64,000 nt of DNA from Butyrivibrio sp. (GTDB lineage Bacteria > Bacillota > Clostridia > Lachnospirales > Lachnospiraceae), in NCBI GenBank assembly GCA_016291375.1, contig JAEEXE010000013.1, forward strand, positions 1 through 64,000. The letters are read 5' to 3'. The translations under genes and the position numbers were made by a program. Of this stretch, positions 63,303 to 64,000 are shown in pieces. The notes under the pieces were generated by a model. It worked only from the letters and a program-made list of their open reading frames with translations, did not search any database and had not been told where the DNA came from. The stretch's first letter is position 1. Each line of letters begins with the position of its first letter.

Positions 63303-64000
63303 AATTCGAGAGCGATGTTGATGTAATTACCAGAATAAATGAATGCTATTCCAAGATGAGTAAGGGCAAAAAGAATATTGCCACTTATATATGCGATCAC
63401 TACGAGCAGGCTGTTTTTATGACTGCAGCCGAGCTTGGTAAGATAGTTGGAATAAGCGAATCGACGGTTGTCAGATTTGCAATGAGTCTTGGATATAACG
63501 GATATCCTGCTTTTCAGAAGGCGCTTTCTGTATGGGTTACGGATAAGTTCGGATCGGTTGAGAAGGTTGGCAGGAAATTTGGCAAGAGCAACGAGGGAGA
63601 GATTCTTTCTACTATCCTGCGCTCTGACATATCCAATATTGAGCACACCATCAATAATATTGACGTGGCGGCATTTAAGACAGCAGTTGATATTATTTTG
63701 AAAGCCAAGACTTTATACATTGTTGGACTTAGAAGCTGCGAGCCTCTTGCGGACTTTTTACACTTCTATCTCAACATGATAAGAGGCAACAATGTCCTTA
63801 TCAAAACAACCAGTGTTACCGAGATGTTTGAGCAGATGATCAGAATTGGTGACAGGGATGCGATCATAGGTATCAGCTTCCCAAGATACTCCATGAGAAC
63901 TCTTAAGTGCATGGAATTTGCCAATGACAGGAATGCCAAGGTTATAACCATAACAGATTCCGTTCATTCACCAATGAATCTGTATTCATCCTGCAATCTT
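63299..64000 (+). CDS. MurR/RpiR family regulator, 3' end outside window
   Basis: At least 234 residues. The N-terminal RpiR helix-turn-helix reads INECYSKMSKGKKNIATYI then MTAAELGKIVGISESTVVRFAMSLGYNGYPAFQKAL, followed by the SIS domain (AKTLYIVGLRSCEPLADFL, AIIGISFPRYS, VITITDSVHSP), which binds sugar phosphates. It starts inside the TetR stop (ATGA), so the two regulators are translationally coupled. Such proteins control amino-sugar and uronide use. The stop codon is not in the window; the downstream genes probably include the transporter of this locus. Confidence 0.92.
   Translation, partial: MKFESDVDVITRINECYSKMSKGKKNIATYICDHYEQAVFMTAAELGKIVGISESTVVRFAMSLGYNGYPAFQKALSVWVTDKFGSVEKVGRKFGKSNEGEILSTILRSDISNIEHTINNIDVAAFKTAVDIILKAKTLYIVGLRSCEPLADFLHFYLNMIRGNNVLIKTTSVTEMFEQMIRIGDRDAIIGISFPRYSMRTLKCMEFANDRNAKVITITDSVHSPMNLYSSCNL

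Noticed and set aside
1-64000. CRISPR arrays, tRNA or rRNA genes, transposases or phage genes
   Set aside because: No regularly spaced repeats, no recognisable tRNA arms or rRNA, and no transposase or integrase-like protein was found on either strand.

Overview
The window reads as a chromosomal segment of a carbohydrate-degrading, anaerobic Gram-positive of the class Clostridia, most likely a Lachnospiraceae close to Butyrivibrio/Pseudobutyrivibrio. This rests on moderate G+C with strong AGGAG-type ribosome sites, an AddAB pair instead of RecBCD, ECF S-components, a T-box leader on valS, YesM/YesN-type two-component genes, lipobox lipoproteins, Crh/HPr-like small proteins, GGDEF/EAL proteins and many glycosidases. 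The genus is inference; no rRNA or tRNA gene is visible.

Layout. (1) 1-5.7 kb: end of a GH3 gene, an HPr-like protein, then a tightly packed GH78 rhamnosidase / GH43 / beta-phosphoglucomutase operon. (2) 5.9-8.2 kb: a leftward UPF0340 + ECF S-component pair and a rightward sugar-phosphate isomerase/epimerase-like gene. (3) 8.2-17.7 kb: a degenerate-GGDEF/EAL protein followed by addB-addA, converging on a leftward ktrB-ktrA potassium uptake pair (17.7-19.7 kb). (4) 19.9-26.9 kb: MocR-type regulator, asnA (leftward), hflX, a second HPr/Crh-like gene and a Cas4-like nuclease/XPD-like helicase fusion. (5) 26.9-41 kb: a 480-base gene-free region rich in small repeats, then a TPR-GGDEF cyclase, a YesM/YesN two-component pair, a hydrogenase-like sensor fused to a chemotaxis signalling domain, an ECF S-component, and a lipoprotein plus a complete sugar ABC importer (binding protein, permease, ATPase, permease). 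(6) 40.9-46.1 kb: an accessory island with its own strong promoter: small helical protein, lipoprotein, two further small helical proteins, an LXG-like polymorphic toxin ending in a CdiA-type tRNase-like domain, and a candidate immunity gene. (7) 46.3-55.4 kb: T-box, valS, folC, a 54-residue protein, a TPR membrane protein, an MBOAT/SGNH O-acylation pair, a small conserved protein and ridA. (8) 55.5-64 kb: TPR lipoprotein, discoidin-like protein, heparinase II/III-like lyase, GH88 unsaturated-uronide hydrolase, DUF2264 protein, then a TetR and a partial RpiR/MurR regulator cut by the window end.

How it works together (inference). The left and right ends look like polysaccharide-use loci: rhamnose/arabinose-type side chains on the left, uronic-acid polymers on the right. 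The centre senses sugars and redox state and feeds one ABC importer. The most accessory and most interesting stretch is the LXG-like toxin operon; its toxin tip and immunity gene are visibly AT-richer than the surrounding housekeeping genes, and no type VII secretion core gene lies in the window. Start codons were moved downstream of the longest open frame wherever a ribosome site, promoter or hairpin demanded it.
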